64,000 bases of DNA from Lottia gigantea (taxonomy: Eukaryota > Mollusca > Gastropoda > Lottiidae), in NCBI RefSeq assembly GCF_000327385.1, contig NW_008710867.1, positions 369,268 to 433,267 on the forward strand, written 5' to 3'. The notes under the pieces are model-generated. The model had not been told where the DNA came from. It saw only the letters and a program-made list of their open reading frames with translations, and ran no database searches. Position 1 is the first letter of the stretch. Each line of letters opens with the position of its first letter. The translations under genes and the position numbers were made by a program. Shown piece by piece: positions 35,116-50,100 of the stretch.

Positions 35116-38100
35116 ATGGCTGATTTGGAGGAACTGAATTACGATGACTTGGACGAGCTGGATATTGAAACCCTCCTGGCCAGGGTGGAACGGAAGCCGC
35201 TCACATTTTCCCGCAAACAGAATCTTAAACAAGGTAAGAAGGGTCGAGAAATTTCGACTTTCTCACTTTCCCTCAGAGCCATTATTTTGGCAAGCTTCAC
35301 ACCGGTTTATCTCATCTGGTAAGATAATACCTTTAGATGCGTTCGATGCTAGGTTCGCAAATTAGTTCTACAGCTGATTCCGACAAAACATCTAACGTTA
35401 AAGGTCAAATACGTTTGTTATTATTTTATTTTCGCCGTTAGTAAAGTGTAAGTGAATCCATATAAACAAAATGCATTGTACAGCATAAGTTATGTAACCC
35501 CTATATCAGGGATGAAGTGCCAAAATATCTCAAACAAATATACTAAAAGTTTAAAATTATCATTCTGGCATTCCATAATATACACGAAATTTTGGCACAA
35601 ACCGCTGTACAAAATAGAAAACACATCGAATACAGCCGTTAACCGTAGGTGTACCAAAAGAATGCGATATGACTAGGTTGTGCTTTGATAAAGAACATAT
35701 TCAAATGGTTTACACTTACAGTTTTTACACACTGATACGAATGTATCTACACGTTACTTATTAATGCAGGTACCTTCATCCTCTATTGGGTATTTTTTTT
35801 TAAAGACAAGGGGCTCACACGATAGGGTATTGTAAGGATTTCCCCGAATATTGAACGTCTGGTCCAGGGCTTTACATTAAATAACTTCCTTTCTCCTGTT
35901 TGATTTGTAAACTGCTTTGTCCTATCCTGTCACCTATTCTATACTCCCCTGTCATACCCTATCCTTTCCCATCCTGCCCGTTTCAATCTCCTAACCTGTC
36001 CTGGGATGTCCTTATTCTTGTCCATTCCTTAACTTGTCCTTTCTTATCCTTTAACTATCTTATCGTACCCTTTCCAATAACTATCCTATCCTATCCTCAT
36101 CCACCCTCTTCCTCATCCTATCCCGTCCCATCCCATCCCATCCCATCCCGTCCCATCCCATCCCATCCCATCCCGTCCCATCCCATCCCATCCCATCCCA
36201 TCCCGTCCCGTCCCGTCCCGTCCCATCCCATCCCATCCTATCCTATCCTATCCTATCCTATCCTATCCTATCCTATCCTATATCCATCCCATTACATCCT
36301 TATCCTATCGATTTCACATCAGTTTTCTTAAAGCCCTCGATTGCTTCATAAAAAAAACTGGTGATTTATTTGATTAGGAATTGAATTATAGCCAAATGGA
36401 AAGGAACTTAATGCTTTCAAGCACGAAATATTTTGATATGTTTGGTGACTGATAAGCATTCAGTTCTATTTTAAGTATCAGATCGGTTACAAAGTGGCAG
36501 TATAAAGGTTTGTAAATTCCACTTTTGCGTAAATTTAAGATCAATCTTCTCACATATCGACAGGTTTTCAATGTGTCTTGGAATTAAATTAGGACTTGCG
36601 ACTTGGAAGCCAAAATGAGTTGTAATGGTGCTTCACTTAGACCTAATACTTAACCTCCGCATACAAAGTTCCATCCTTACCACAGGAGGGGAGGGCGAGC
36701 AGCTGTGAAATACGAGCACCATTCTAAGATATGGATAGTGCTTTGACCAGTACAAAACCGCTGCCGTGGAAAGTTCCAGAGACCGGGGTACAAAAAGGGT
36801 ACAGACTGACCTAATGGGGGTGGAGGGGAGTGGGGCAACTGTGAAATACAACACCTTCCTAGTGCTTACGGAAGTTGGCGAACACATTATCAGCCACAGA
36901 ACAGAAGATTAATATTGCGCAACATGAGATGAGATCGTCTGCTATGACGTAATGATACATATAATGCCATAAGAATACGTTTGACCTAGTTGTAGACTCG
37001 ATCTGCCGGCTGATTTCGAGATAGAATCTCTTCACGTTCCCAGCAGGTTCCTATTAGAATGTTTATACATAGTAATTAATTCCAATACCAACTCAATTTA
37101 TAACCGTTAAATTGATATTGTCTATAATTTGATAGGTTATATGTAAAAGGGGAGGGAGGAGGTCTGGAAGGACTAAGTGCTATGAGGTGACTAAGGGTGC
37201 AGCATTGTTCAACAGTTGCCCTTTAACGCCATATACCTGTATTTGACTTCTTGAGAACTATGAGCAGAAAAAAAGAGAATATCAGAATGTTAGATCAAAG
37301 GTTAGACAGTGGAAGACTCGTAATGCCTTGATAATCAAGAGATTCTCCAAATACTGGTCAAAATGACTCAGTAACTAACTTGTAGTTATATAAAAACGAA
37401 GGCAGGTATTGAAATAGATATATGCAGTAATATGAACTTTGTTTTGAAACCTGCTACAAGTTGTTCATTGCTTGTCATTCTCCTGTATTTACAGCTTCTG
37501 TTTTCAAACGTATTTAGTGTGCATTGCTAACGAATTCTACACCATAGACACTTCCAAATGCAACCAGAACCAATACTCAGTAATTTTGAGATAATTTATT
37601 ATTATACATTGTTCAATCCAGACTGTAAAAAATCTCCAGTTATACCATGCACAGTGGTTGGGGAGGGGTGAACGATTCAATGGGTCTGAAATGACGCTGG
37701 CTTAACCACCCTTTAAAGGCTACTGCTGTTGGACCCCCGTGGCAATTATGAGGCCTCTCCAAGCAATGATGCTTAGAAACGCCACGATGCTAGTAATCTC
37801 AGGAGCTGAGCCAAATCTCAATTCAACACAGCAACCTTGAATTGAAACTGACGAAGAAGAATAATAGAACGTTTGTCTGGAGATAAACCAGAAAAAAAAG
37901 AAATTGAAACCCGTCTGCGACTTATCATTCGACGTATGACTTAACCTAAAGTAACACAAAACGATGTGTACATTTCAATGTTTACACTGAGATAAAAGAA
38001 ACGATCTATAGTTCCAGGTTGGCCGATATTCGGGTGGAAATGCGATACTATTGATTGTAGACGTGATTAAACAAGTGCGTGGAATATACTGTAATGCAAT

Positions 38101-41100
38101 TAAGAAAATAAGTCTGGAAGTTCAAGTCTAAGATTATCATGACCCATGAAGTATTTCCACTAGAAAATGAAAGGAATTGTTTTATCTGTTCTCTCTATAT
38201 TAATAAACATACCATTTTTTTCTCTAAGGAATGTCTTTATAATACTTGAGAGAATTCTTACTATTTTGAAACACTTAAATTATTTAATCCTTTAAATTCT
38301 ATTGATATTTAGGTGTAACTGTCCAAATCAGATGTAGGGTAACATATAAAACACCCCTACGTATGTATCGCTTTGAAGCTTAAATCTAACAATACATAAG
38401 GTGAAAGCCAGTTTAGATAAATAATATATTTGTATGTCAGCCCAAGAGCTGAAAGCTTATTATTTTCTGTTATTTATTTATCTATTACTTCCAGTGAGGT
38501 TGTTATATTACTCACGGTATAATTGACAGGTTCAATTACCATTAAGTGAATAAATGTATATTTTGTAATGCTTTTATGTTTGGTAGCCTTTCGTCTGCCC
38601 TGGTCATCGATTTTCCCGCCAAGAAAAAAATTGTCGAAATGAAATTGGGTCGTCTGATGATTGATAGGTTCGTGGTAGATCCGATTGTCAAGTATATTGA
38701 TTACCACTTAATTATCAATGAATAGTCTTGATAATAGAGGCTACTCTCTGAGAGTTTTTAGAGGAGTACCAAGTCTGTTCAATTTGTCTGACTTACAATT
38801 GTTAAAGGTTTTTGATAAAAATGAAACGAAATCGTAAGCCAAAGAATCAAGAAAATTTCTGATATTCTAATAACTGTTTCCCCTTGGGAATGTTTTCTAT
38901 AATCAAAAAGGTATACATAACCTTGCAAGGTCAACCACGTAAAACATAGTGGTATGTGAGATTCAAATGGAACGTAATCATAAGCCACAAAATTATGAAA
39001 GTTAGAGATATTATGATAAAGGTTCTTTCTTGGGAATGTATTTTTTTTTTACTTAACATAGTAGTAAGGGAGGTTCAAAGGGATCAGGTAGGCGTAGCTA
39101 CCACTGATATCGTCAGTGGATATCCATCTTTAAGCCCACTGGAATAAACTCTCTTTGATCAGATTACCTGGACTGAAATGCACGAAGATTACAAATTAAT
39201 CAAGCTGCCAATCTAGTCAATTAGTCTACATATAGCATGGTATTATCGTAGCACGTAGGCGGTAGAGACGGTTCTATTCTGGAGGTGTACAAACACGTGG
39301 TTAAGTAGCACTGTCATGATGATTCAACAAGTGTACACATCTAACCCTTGAGGCCTAGCCAATGTCGCCTAGCCTACATATAGCATATTATTGTAGTACG
39401 TAGGTGACAGAGACAGGTGTACAAACACAAGAACACAAGACCAACAAGGTCAAGCTGCAAACAAAGTAAGCCATGCATATTGAAATTCCCACCGAAGTTT
39501 TCTTTTTCAATTCTTTGCCATTTTTGTCTCATTTCAGCCCCGGAGTTCATGCAAAGATTATCCGGAAAAGACACAGTAGTGGAAGGCGATGACACGCAGT
39601 TAGAATGTGTAGTGTGTGCATTCCCTCGCCCGGACTTATCGTGGTACAAGGACTCGGACCTAATACTTCCCGATCATCCACGGATGTCGGTAGTGGAGGG
39701 TGAGGAAGGAAAGTACATTCTAAAAATTAAAAATGTGTGTAAGGGAGACGAGGCGGGATATAAGTGTAAGGCAGAGAATTGTGAAGGGACGTCGGCGAGC
39801 ACATTTTTCTTATTCGTTAACGGTAAGTTCTTTCTATGTTTATCTGCATGTGTAAAAAAAATCTAAGATGGCGTCAAAAATGGCCGACATCAACCATTTC
39901 AATTCGCAAAGGGCTCAACGAAAAATTTCAAGCCTCCTTTCTCCTTGTCATAAATAGGCCTTCGACGATGCCTCCGAAACCCTCACATGTACGTCGCAAG
40001 GTATGGAGTCGGCCATGTTTCCATATCATATCACAAACGAGTAGGTCACGTGCTAGTTCTGGTGGCAATGGCACATATTCACAATGGATCTCCTCATTAA
40101 AAAGGGAGATCGGAATGCAGGAAATGACCCAGTCTCTTGGTTCCATAAAACAAACTCAAGTCCAGACTTTTCTATGAATAAATTGGTTGTGGAATTCCTC
40201 ACAGAGTCAAAATTAGTTGTCAGTTTATAGGCGAACGTGACAAATTCCGATATTTATATGACAGTTAGTCATGGATTGATCGACAATAGACCTTATATAA
40301 TGGCTAATAAACAGATTCTGAGCAATCATTGGTTTTACGTGATTGTGTCAATATCTCGAAGCTTCCTTCCGTGACAAACTAAGTGACGATGGATCGAATG
40401 ACACAGCGGTACCTCATGATACCGAACACCGCTGAAAAAACGATCGCACCGGAATTTCAACGACCTATTTGTAAGAACTGGTAAAATAAAATTCCATGTC
40501 AATTCCCAAGACCGAGAGAGAAAATACAGAATTACTGATAACGTGTGAAACCAAACGAGGTATGACAAATTATAGTTCAAGCCATTAATACTACAGTCTG
40601 TATTCTTCTGTCACAAGGGAGACTAGAAGCAAATGAAGAATCGTAGCCCTGGAATGGTTTAATTCCACCACGTTTCATGGACCATTAGCGGCTAATGGTT
40701 ACAAACATGCTCGTCTCGAGTCAATTTTCTGTTCTGTTCGTCTAACGTCCTATATCAAGTAGCTAAGTCATGGTAGTTTTCTGACTTTCAAATGCTAAGA
40801 GGTGTGGTCAAGGACCAACGGTTAGATAAGATCCCTGTGAATCTAAATTATCACCCACAGGATTCAGTTGCTCATCTCAGGTGAAAAGGTCACCAAGTCA
40901 CAACCCAGGAAATCGTAGATCAGTAGAGTATACCGGCATACCATTAGCAATAATACTTTTTGGGAGAACTTCCTTTCCAATCTCCTTAATAGATCACTGT
41001 ATTCCAACTGGGTCAAAGCAGATATCCCAGAAAATGTCACACTGACCCCAAAGGCATGCATGCAACGACATTGTTATATCCATAACGAACTTGTGATTGT

Positions 41101-44100
41101 CTAATTACGAATGCCTGGGGAATGTAATTTCTTTCTGTCAGGAAACACTGTGTTGTTTGTATCGTGATCACTGATAATGGTTTCTGAGTACATCTATAGA
41201 GATGGATATCGACATGAACCACTACAATAGGAACTCGCAGTTAAAGAGCTTGTATGTCAGATTCCCGCCTTATTTTCTGTGAAACTTGTATAGCTGCCCA
41301 TACTCTGAGAACTTTGGATGCCTGTGCTCTGTTATCTGAAGGGTTGCCTTTGCTCTGTGTGTTATGATGCCTTGGCTCTAGGTGTGTTTATGATGGCTTT
41401 GCTGTAAGTGTGTTGGGTTGCCTTAAGTAACTTTGGTACCTGCGTTCCACATTCACTCCGGGGTTAAATTGATGTATTCTAACAAATCGATGGCACCCTG
41501 TTTGTTTTGATAGATAATGTAGACTCCATGTAAGACTCTGATTGACAGTCAGATTTCAGGATAATTTACTCCCTATTGATTTTCTTTCACTGGTAGAATT
41601 TTTAATCCGAGACTAAAGTATGTTTGCAATCAGAGTCCAATTCTATACCGCTTTATCTTCATCACTTGTGCTCATGTGTCTATTATGGTGCAGTACAACT
41701 ACAATTTGCATCATGTAGACTGATGACTACCCAAATAGGCTGATGACCTCCCCGAATATAACATTATATCATCGTAGTTTGACCTAATGCATCATGATTC
41801 ATAACGTTCACAAAATTCGTTGAAAAAAAAACAATAATATTTTCATTATCGTTCAATAATATTTTCATATTTCGAAAAATAACATTTCGTTCAGAGTTCA
41901 AAAATAGATTTGAAAATTCTTTTAACAGGTAGTGGGATTGATAATTATTTTTAAACATAATCATCTTTAATGATGCTAGTAACACGTAGTCCAAAGACCC
42001 CTCGTAATCACGCTGTTATGAACTTGGCAAAATAACAGTATTTTATTACACTGTGTCTTTAACTAGCTTAATTTGGAGTTCTTTGGCAGCTTCAAAGCAT
42101 CAGAAGCTTAGAGAACTCCTTTCTTCCATTGATTTTTTTTGATTTTTGGTGTATTTCTTTTCGGATGAACATCCATACCGTCCATTCCCTTTGTCAAAAA
42201 CGTTGTTGTGGATCATCAACTCACGAAATGGTCTGACGTTTTACCAGATGCCAACCCTTCCCACCTGCATCATCAATAGGAAAAAGGTCGAAAGAAGACG
42301 CAAGACACGATCTAAACAGACTTTCCCTGTTGTTCCGCCTTTCAGCTTCAGTGAACATTCCAGATTTGTTGATTTTTCATTACATTAACCAAATTCGCCA
42401 GTAATTCGAGACTATATAGAATCAGGGAGAAACTTTAGGAGCAATCAAATCAAAATTTGATTGATTAAGGCGTAGCTTTGATTATCTGGTACTAGAAAGT
42501 TTAGCTGTGAACAATCCAGACGTATTCTTACACTGAAAACTGTAACTGTTGCGAGGTGTTGTTCAAGTATTTCTTATCTGTTAGATAGATTATCCAGACC
42601 TTTTGATCGAATGGTAAATGTACATATTGAATTGAACCTGGCACCTGACAATATTGACTGCAGAAAGCTTCCATGTTGGGTAATAAATTCAAGGCGATAG
42701 AAGCCAACTTTGGCGATTCCTTGCAGATGATATCAATACCTTATGCATCGAATCTTGTACTAAAAGCTCGAAAGGTCACAATTTGGGACAGCCCAGGACC
42801 AGTTTGGAATGACTAGATCGTTGGACTGGTCAAATGTATCAGAACAAAAAAAGCTTTTATCTCTCTTATTGGGCTGATGCGACAGAAAACCCATTCAAGG
42901 CTATGCACACGCACACCACAAGACATATGGTATATTTAGAAAAGCATATTCACATGTCTTAGTGCTTTGATCTAAGTCTCACACCGCCTTTAAGGCAAGA
43001 ACTCGCTGCTATAGGTTTCTGAAAGTGAAAGGCAAGCAGACGACCAAGCGCGTGCCGATAGGGAGAAGTACTCGTGTATTTATTGAAGTGAAGTTTTCAT
43101 TGATATTTCATTAATTGGATTACTCAAACAAAACACACATGTTCTTAAACCACGGCAAGCTTTTCTTGTTTTAACGGATTGGCCTAGCTGCTCAACATAG
43201 GTAAGTTTGGTTATCTTGTAGCTCTTCTCGAACCCTTTTGCTCTGATTTTATTCACTATTTTCTTCTGATTTGTACGTGCTTTCCTTAGGGTTAATATTG
43301 CCAAACAAATTTTCGGAAATTACCTTCTGGATTTAGAAACTTTTGTAATGATTTTCTTTTTCTTTGGTCGAGATGTTTCATTTGAGTTTTGATGGCGAGC
43401 TTCGTTTCAGATGTCTTTAGGTTATTTTGATGATATTCGTAGTTTTCTTGGCAAGATACCATGTTCCAATGAATTTTCGAGCTGTCCATTGATTTCTTGG
43501 GACAAAATTCTTTTCTGTTGATATTTGGAGGGCAAGATCTCTCTTAGAGTGTCTTTGATGCTATTGTTCTGAAGTTCTTTGCTTGATTCGTTATCATTAT
43601 CCACATGAATTGTCCCGCGGCATTTGATGACTTTTGAAAGGCGTGTGATTAACAGCTTAAATGATGGCAGGAAATAGATGTGGCATTTACAAACGAAGAA
43701 GTTGTACCAAACATACACCAAAAGGCTGGTGACTCTGCCAGGGAAAGACTTCTTGTTCCAAAAATACCTCAATAGATTGGCCACTTTGTTGGTGGACAGG
43801 GCAGAAGTTTGATAAACACGCCATTAGTCCGATGACTGGTGATGGAGAGACTAACGATACCAAAAATACATCAATGGTGGACAGGACAGCAGTAGACTGA
43901 TAACATTGCTTTGGGAGACATGCGGAACACCAATAGGCTGATGACTTTGTTGGGGAGAGTAGTTAAAGATGCACCGACGAAACACTGATGAATCTGCTTG
44001 GTACATGTACGATTCCATCTTGGTTAGTGTCAGCTCAAAGTAAGACTCTATTGTGGAAAATGGACCCAATTCGACTTCCATATCGGAGAGTTCTCAGAGG

Positions 44101-47100
44101 TAATAATGTCTAGCTACAAATGCTATTATCCAAGTCGAAGTGAAATATAAATAGTCTTCTGGAATTTGTCATTTTAAAAACAAAACTTGGTATCGATTCT
44201 GTAGTTTTGTCTATGAATTATTCACGCCGCCTTCGCCATGAACACGTTTAGAAACTTCTTCAATTGCTGACATTTCTTTTTAACAGCTCGCTGAATGTTT
44301 GAGACATGCCGCTTACTTCCACCTGTAGATTTCCATGGAAAGGGGATACCAGAGTATCAAAGAACGACATTGACAAGATCTCGCGGCATGTCAAAAACAA
44401 AGGCTAAGGAGTTCAAGAGAATAAACTTCCCACCAACAACCAACTTTGATGTAATGGTACCAAAAATACCAGTGTTTTGCATTTTTTCCCAACCACAGAC
44501 AAAAACATTGACCAGGTCCTCAATATTACAGCCTTCCACCATACTGTTATCCACTTTAAATGTTTGTTAAATGTTATATTTTAATTCTGATAAAATGAGA
44601 GCGACTTTATCTCAAAACATAGACTTTCGTCTTCCGTGGGTGAAAATATAGAAAGTACACAGAGATAAGCAGCTGATAAGTCTTGTATTTAGTATCAGCT
44701 TGTCAGCGGTATATCTGGACCACTTTGTTAAGATAAGAATACCGCTGTTCTGTTCCTGTTTATGTACATACCACTTGTGTCTTATTGGGCGATAGCATAC
44801 TATCTTATGTCCCAATACTGTTCTTGGGTTCTATGTCCTAAACCTTATTGGACTATGTTCTTCTTTCCTGAATCTAATTGGGCCGATGAAATGGAGTTCT
44901 TCCGTTCCTTATTGAGCTGGTCCTGAGTTAATGCAAATCATATTTTTCTCCTTGGGCTAATGAGTTGAGTCTAATGAAGGTAGCAAATGATTACATTAAC
45001 ACACGCATGGATCATGCAAGCTTTTAATTTAAGTCAAAAGACGCTTTTGTGTTGATGCCAATAGATCCCAATTACTCTTAATAGTCTTTACGATGTATCC
45101 AAACACATGAAAGATCAAAAAGTTCAAAAGATATTGGCTCCGAATCAAAACTTGCCAGTAATCTTATCACGTCCGTGCAAAATTAATTAAACAAAAACAA
45201 TATCGTTACATGTTTCTTAATATACTAAAATAGAACACTTTTTATAGACACATATTAAAAATAACAGCCAAATGCTATATATGTATATACAATATACATC
45301 TAGACTGAAAAAATTCTAGTCAACTTCCTGAAATAACTGTATATGACATCATACAGACAGAAATTTGAATGAAAGACAAAAATGAGTTTTACGTCCAATT
45401 TCCTCTACTCTTGTCTTAGGCTAATGCAGTAATAATATGCCAATGTGCATAGCATGTCTTTTCTAGGTCAGCAGCTCGGACCTGCGTGTATGTCAAAGTC
45501 AGATGGAAATCAGGATGGAACGTCCAAAGGTATAATCGGTACCCATGCCGGGATTAGACTCGGATTTACTCCCTGAAAAGCACTAGGGACCTACGGTTAA
45601 AAAGGAGACCTGGCTGGAAAACCCAATTCATAACCCTGACCTGTGGCAAATTCAAACTCAAGCCTCAAACTCACTAAACCAGTGGAACTTCCATGTAAAA
45701 CCAGAGTGGTGCCATGAAAAACATGTAACTTATACAAAATTGCATGTTTAGCTCTCTATGAAAGAAGATGAGATAAGACGTTATATCGACAGTTGATAAC
45801 AAGAGTATTAATTGGAAGCCAACCAAGAAATCGGTGTGTTCGAACCGGGAATTATCGCCTACAGATTAATGTTACATGAGTTTCCCCTCATTAACTTGGT
45901 ATTTATCAAGCTGTATCGATAGATTATTCTGTATTTCGGAATATCTGAGACTAGCTGAGATTAATTATTAAAGTGAACACAAGTCCACAGATAAGATCAA
46001 GTTTAAGCGAAAAACACAAGCCGAAAACAAAAACACAAGCAGAACAAGTCCATACCATAAGATAAGGTATTTGCGAAAACACAGGGTTAAAAAATATAAG
46101 GATATTTGACTTTTTTTGCATTCCTGTCTGGAAGAAGCGTCAAGTCGTTAAGGATACCATGTGTGCTACAAGCTGGGCATGTCAGAAGGGCCCCTTCGGT
46201 CCACTGTCCTGGAAAAAGTGCCACATACCATGTATTTGCTAAATCTGTCGAACTTAGGTGAAGAAAAATAGGACCTTTCCTTTCAGTTTGCTATGATCAC
46301 TCACACACACCTCCCAAGGGTATAACTTCGGCACCCACTGCCTACCTTGTTTCACCAGTAGGAGCTTATCTTCTGGCGTGTTTTAACAAACCTGTTATGT
46401 CAAATCTTATCTTAAACTATCGGTGATTAATTCCGAATTTTGCCATTATTTTGTCTGGGTCGACCAAACTCACCTAAAAAATCCGTTACCGCGTCCTTCA
46501 AAATAAATGTAAAATAAATATACCCGATAAACAATATTAACTATGTGAACTCTCTCTAACAGCTACCGAGTCGACAAACACAATCGCATATTAAAATCCC
46601 AAAACGTTCATTTGGTATAGACCCTTTAGATTATTTCATAAGTTATATTTGAAAATGTTTCTAAATTAAAACTTCATCGGTCGGTGACACAAGTCAAAAC
46701 ATTATAGCAAATCGTTCAGTTGTCAATCAAACTTTTCAAAATAAAGTGTCAACCCTCGTGTCAACCTGCTTGCTACCAAGAGTGGCGTAATGTCAAACAT
46801 ATTCCTTAGTCAAAATATATCTGAGAAATTGAAAAGGTTAACAACATTATTCAGATGAGAAAAAAAAGGGGGGGGGGGGGTGGGGGGGCTACCACTAACC
46901 GCTCGTAAATACACCTCTTACCGTATACCTAAGCTGTATTGCAAGGTTTAAAATTCAATTATATTGCCAACAAAACAACTCGTGTTAGCAACCCCCCTTG
47001 TCCCTCTCTCTCTCTGATGCTTCCTATACCCCCAGTATTGTAAGGTTTAAAATTCCATTAACATAAAACTGTCAACAACCAACTTTCAACCTCTCCCTGT

Positions 47101-50100
47101 CCCCTCTAAAACCGCCCAAGTACCCCAAGCAGAATTACCAAGCTTAAAATTCCATTAATTTGGTTCGAATCGACAAAACCGTCATCACCACCGAACCAAT
47201 AATGTCATTGAATTAGGCCCCGATAACAAACACAATTACTTGTGTATAGACAATTTTCTTGGATTCTTATTGAGAAACTTAATGGAAATCAATACAAGAT
47301 TTGTNNNNNNNNNNNNNNNNNNNNNNNNNNNNNNNNNNNNNNNNNNNNNNNNNNNNNNNNNNNNNNNNNNNNNNNNNNNNNNNNNNNNNNNNNNNNNNNN
47401 NNNNNNNNNNNNNNNNNNNNNNNNNNNNNNNNNNNNNNNNNNNNNNNNNNNNNNNNNNNNNNNNNNNNNNNNNNNNNNNNNNNNNNNNNNNNNNNNNNNN
47501 NNNNNNNNNNNNNNNNNNNNNNNNNNNNNNNNNNNNNNNNNNNNNNNNNNNNNNNNNGGGGGGGGGGGGGGGGTGTCTTCATTAGCCTACGTGGTGGGAC
47601 GTAAAACTCCATTTATTTCATTTAGAAATAGCTGAATCCATTTTGTATCTGTATCGATCTGGAATCTACAGCCGAAATTTTTGAATTGCGACCGAATTTT
47701 TATGAATTGCGAATCACTTTCTTCAGTTTAAATTGTAACGTTTTATATACGTTTTACATCAAGGGAATGAACTCTCTGCAATTTTGTTTGACCACTGTGA
47801 ATTCTTATGAAAATCGTTTAAAATCTAATTTTAGTCGACAGGTTAGGACAGTATCAAATTGGCGATCCATAATAAGTCTTCGGAGTACTGTAATTCGAAG
47901 CAATGCACGGAGGTACAATGTGTGCCTCTCAATTCAAGAGAATACCCCATAAACCCTATGACTCTCCCACTTTCCTAACTCAACCTCATCTGTACTGCCC
48001 TGTCCTCTTCTACTATGAACCCCCCCCCCCCCCCCCCCCCCCCTCACCGTTCTACTTTTAAAACTGTTTCTCATCCACCATTCTCTTTTCCTTTGCTCTC
48101 ACCCTTTTCCTCCCAATACCTCTGTCCCTTGTCTATCGAACTTCTCTCCACTGATCTGTCTTCTAACTCCCGTCTGTTTCAATCTATCTTCCTCTGTCTC
48201 CTTCTAATTCCGTCTCTTTTTACCTTCCTCTATAATTCCCCCTGTCTCTTTCTACCTTCCTCTATAATTCCCTCTGTCTCTTTCTACCTTCCTCTCTAAT
48301 TCCCCTGTCCCCCTTCCTCTATAATTTCCCCTGTCTCTTTCTATTTTCCTTTCTAATTCCCCTGTCCCCTTCTACCTTCCTCTCTAATTCCCCTTCTACC
48401 TTCCTCTCTAATTCCCCCTGTCTCTTTCTACCTTCCTTTCTAATTCCCCCTGTCTCTTTCTACCTTCTGACTTTGCTCATGGAGGGATTATTTTGTGACA
48501 TCATTATTATTGCATGCCAAACAGAACATCGAACCTGTGACATTTTCATCCATTATACCAAAAGACATCAAGTTCATCAGTCCATTACTAGAGTAATCCC
48601 AAAATCAACAATTATATAAAAGGATTTGACTGCCTTCTATATATTTGGGGAAAAATACCGGAGGGCCATAAGACATAAAGGACCATTTACCGATAATATC
48701 TGGTATTTGGAGAAAGTCCTATACTCAATGTCTTTGTCACTGTTTATTTCAGTTCTTCACATCAAAGCCATAGAAATCAATAGACCAGCCGTGGCTCTGT
48801 TTAAAATGGAAAGAACTGTCAATTTTCTGTTCCAAATTCGTATATTAAGACCAAAACCGTTCAATTTCTCGTGTCTCTTGAGTCTTTGACTTTGTCAAGT
48901 TATATTTCAGTTTCTCGCTTCAAATCCAGTTAATGTAATATTTGACGAGGTCCTATTTGACGAGGGTGGTTTACTCTTGGATTTTTTGGCGAGTCTACCT
49001 GCTTAGCTCGTTGTCCTTTTTGCGAGTTAGCCTGCTTTGCTCCTGGTCGTTTTGGCGAGTACACTTTACAAATAAACACCCACTTGGACTCTTTGAAAGG
49101 GGTACTCCAAACTTTATTTTCGCTCAAAGCCAATCTTCTTTGAAAAACTGGATCTCAATGAGTGGTCGAAAGAAAGGCATTGGGTACATATAGACAACAT
49201 GATTCACTTTGGAAATCCTCATAATTGTGTGAGGTAAACCCCTTGTAACAGCCTGTGAAGGTTTCAATACTTTGGTTAAATGATATTTAAACTTTTATTT
49301 AGAATAGTGAGGAAAATCAATGCCGTGACATGGTCAGGATCGATCCGAAGACGGCTTCGTGGAATTGGAATTGGAAAATAGCTTTTATTGAAACAGAGAC
49401 CTTTCAAATTAACGAAGAAATCTTACGTGATGTGGATTTTGAAAGCACGATTCGCCTTTTTATGAAAATTCAACAGTGGACCAATTTAAATAAATCTGTA
49501 TTAACCGTTTGAGTTGCAAGAGCCAGCTCTGACAACTGCATGTGGTGTGGGAAGGGGTAATGCAATCGACCAAGGATCTTGTAAGGGGTAATAGAAAGGG
49601 AAAAAGTTGAAGATCCCTGAGCTAAGACAAAGGATCTACGTGAACTCGATATCAAAATAAAGCGCCCTAAAGATCTGTTCTTACTGGTTTAATTGTGGTC
49701 TTGATTATCCTGGCCTCTTCCTAGGCTAATGACGAATAATTCAAGGCAAATTTTACTCTTTCCTATTTTTCATATAGACAGGACCATCCAGTTATACTAT
49801 TTTGGTAATATTCTCCTAATGTACGAGACTACAAACATGATCATGTCTAAATCGATAATCAAATAGACTTGATTTTATTTAATCAAAATAAATGCACTGA
49901 AGCATGAAAAAAGATCGAGTTTTAAGTAAAGTCAACTCCCATTAGGATTGAGACTAAAACATTGATAGAGTTCTTCCTAAAATAACTTATATCATTTATT
50001 GCATGCAGATGTATTTTGTCGAATCATTAAGAAAGTGAAGGTCTTTTGCTGAGACAGACTTTTTAAATGTAACAAATTCTCGAAGCTTTGAAGGACTACA

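Noticed and set aside
35900-36331. Pro/Ser/His-rich plus-strand frame
   Set aside because: Translation of the ATCCC/ATCCT microsatellite.
44295-44570. 91-codon frame in the long Ig-gene intron after an AACAG acceptor-like site
   Set aside because: No Ig or other domain; exons 39538-39822 and 50217-50456 join in phase without it, and there is no good donor in the needed phase.
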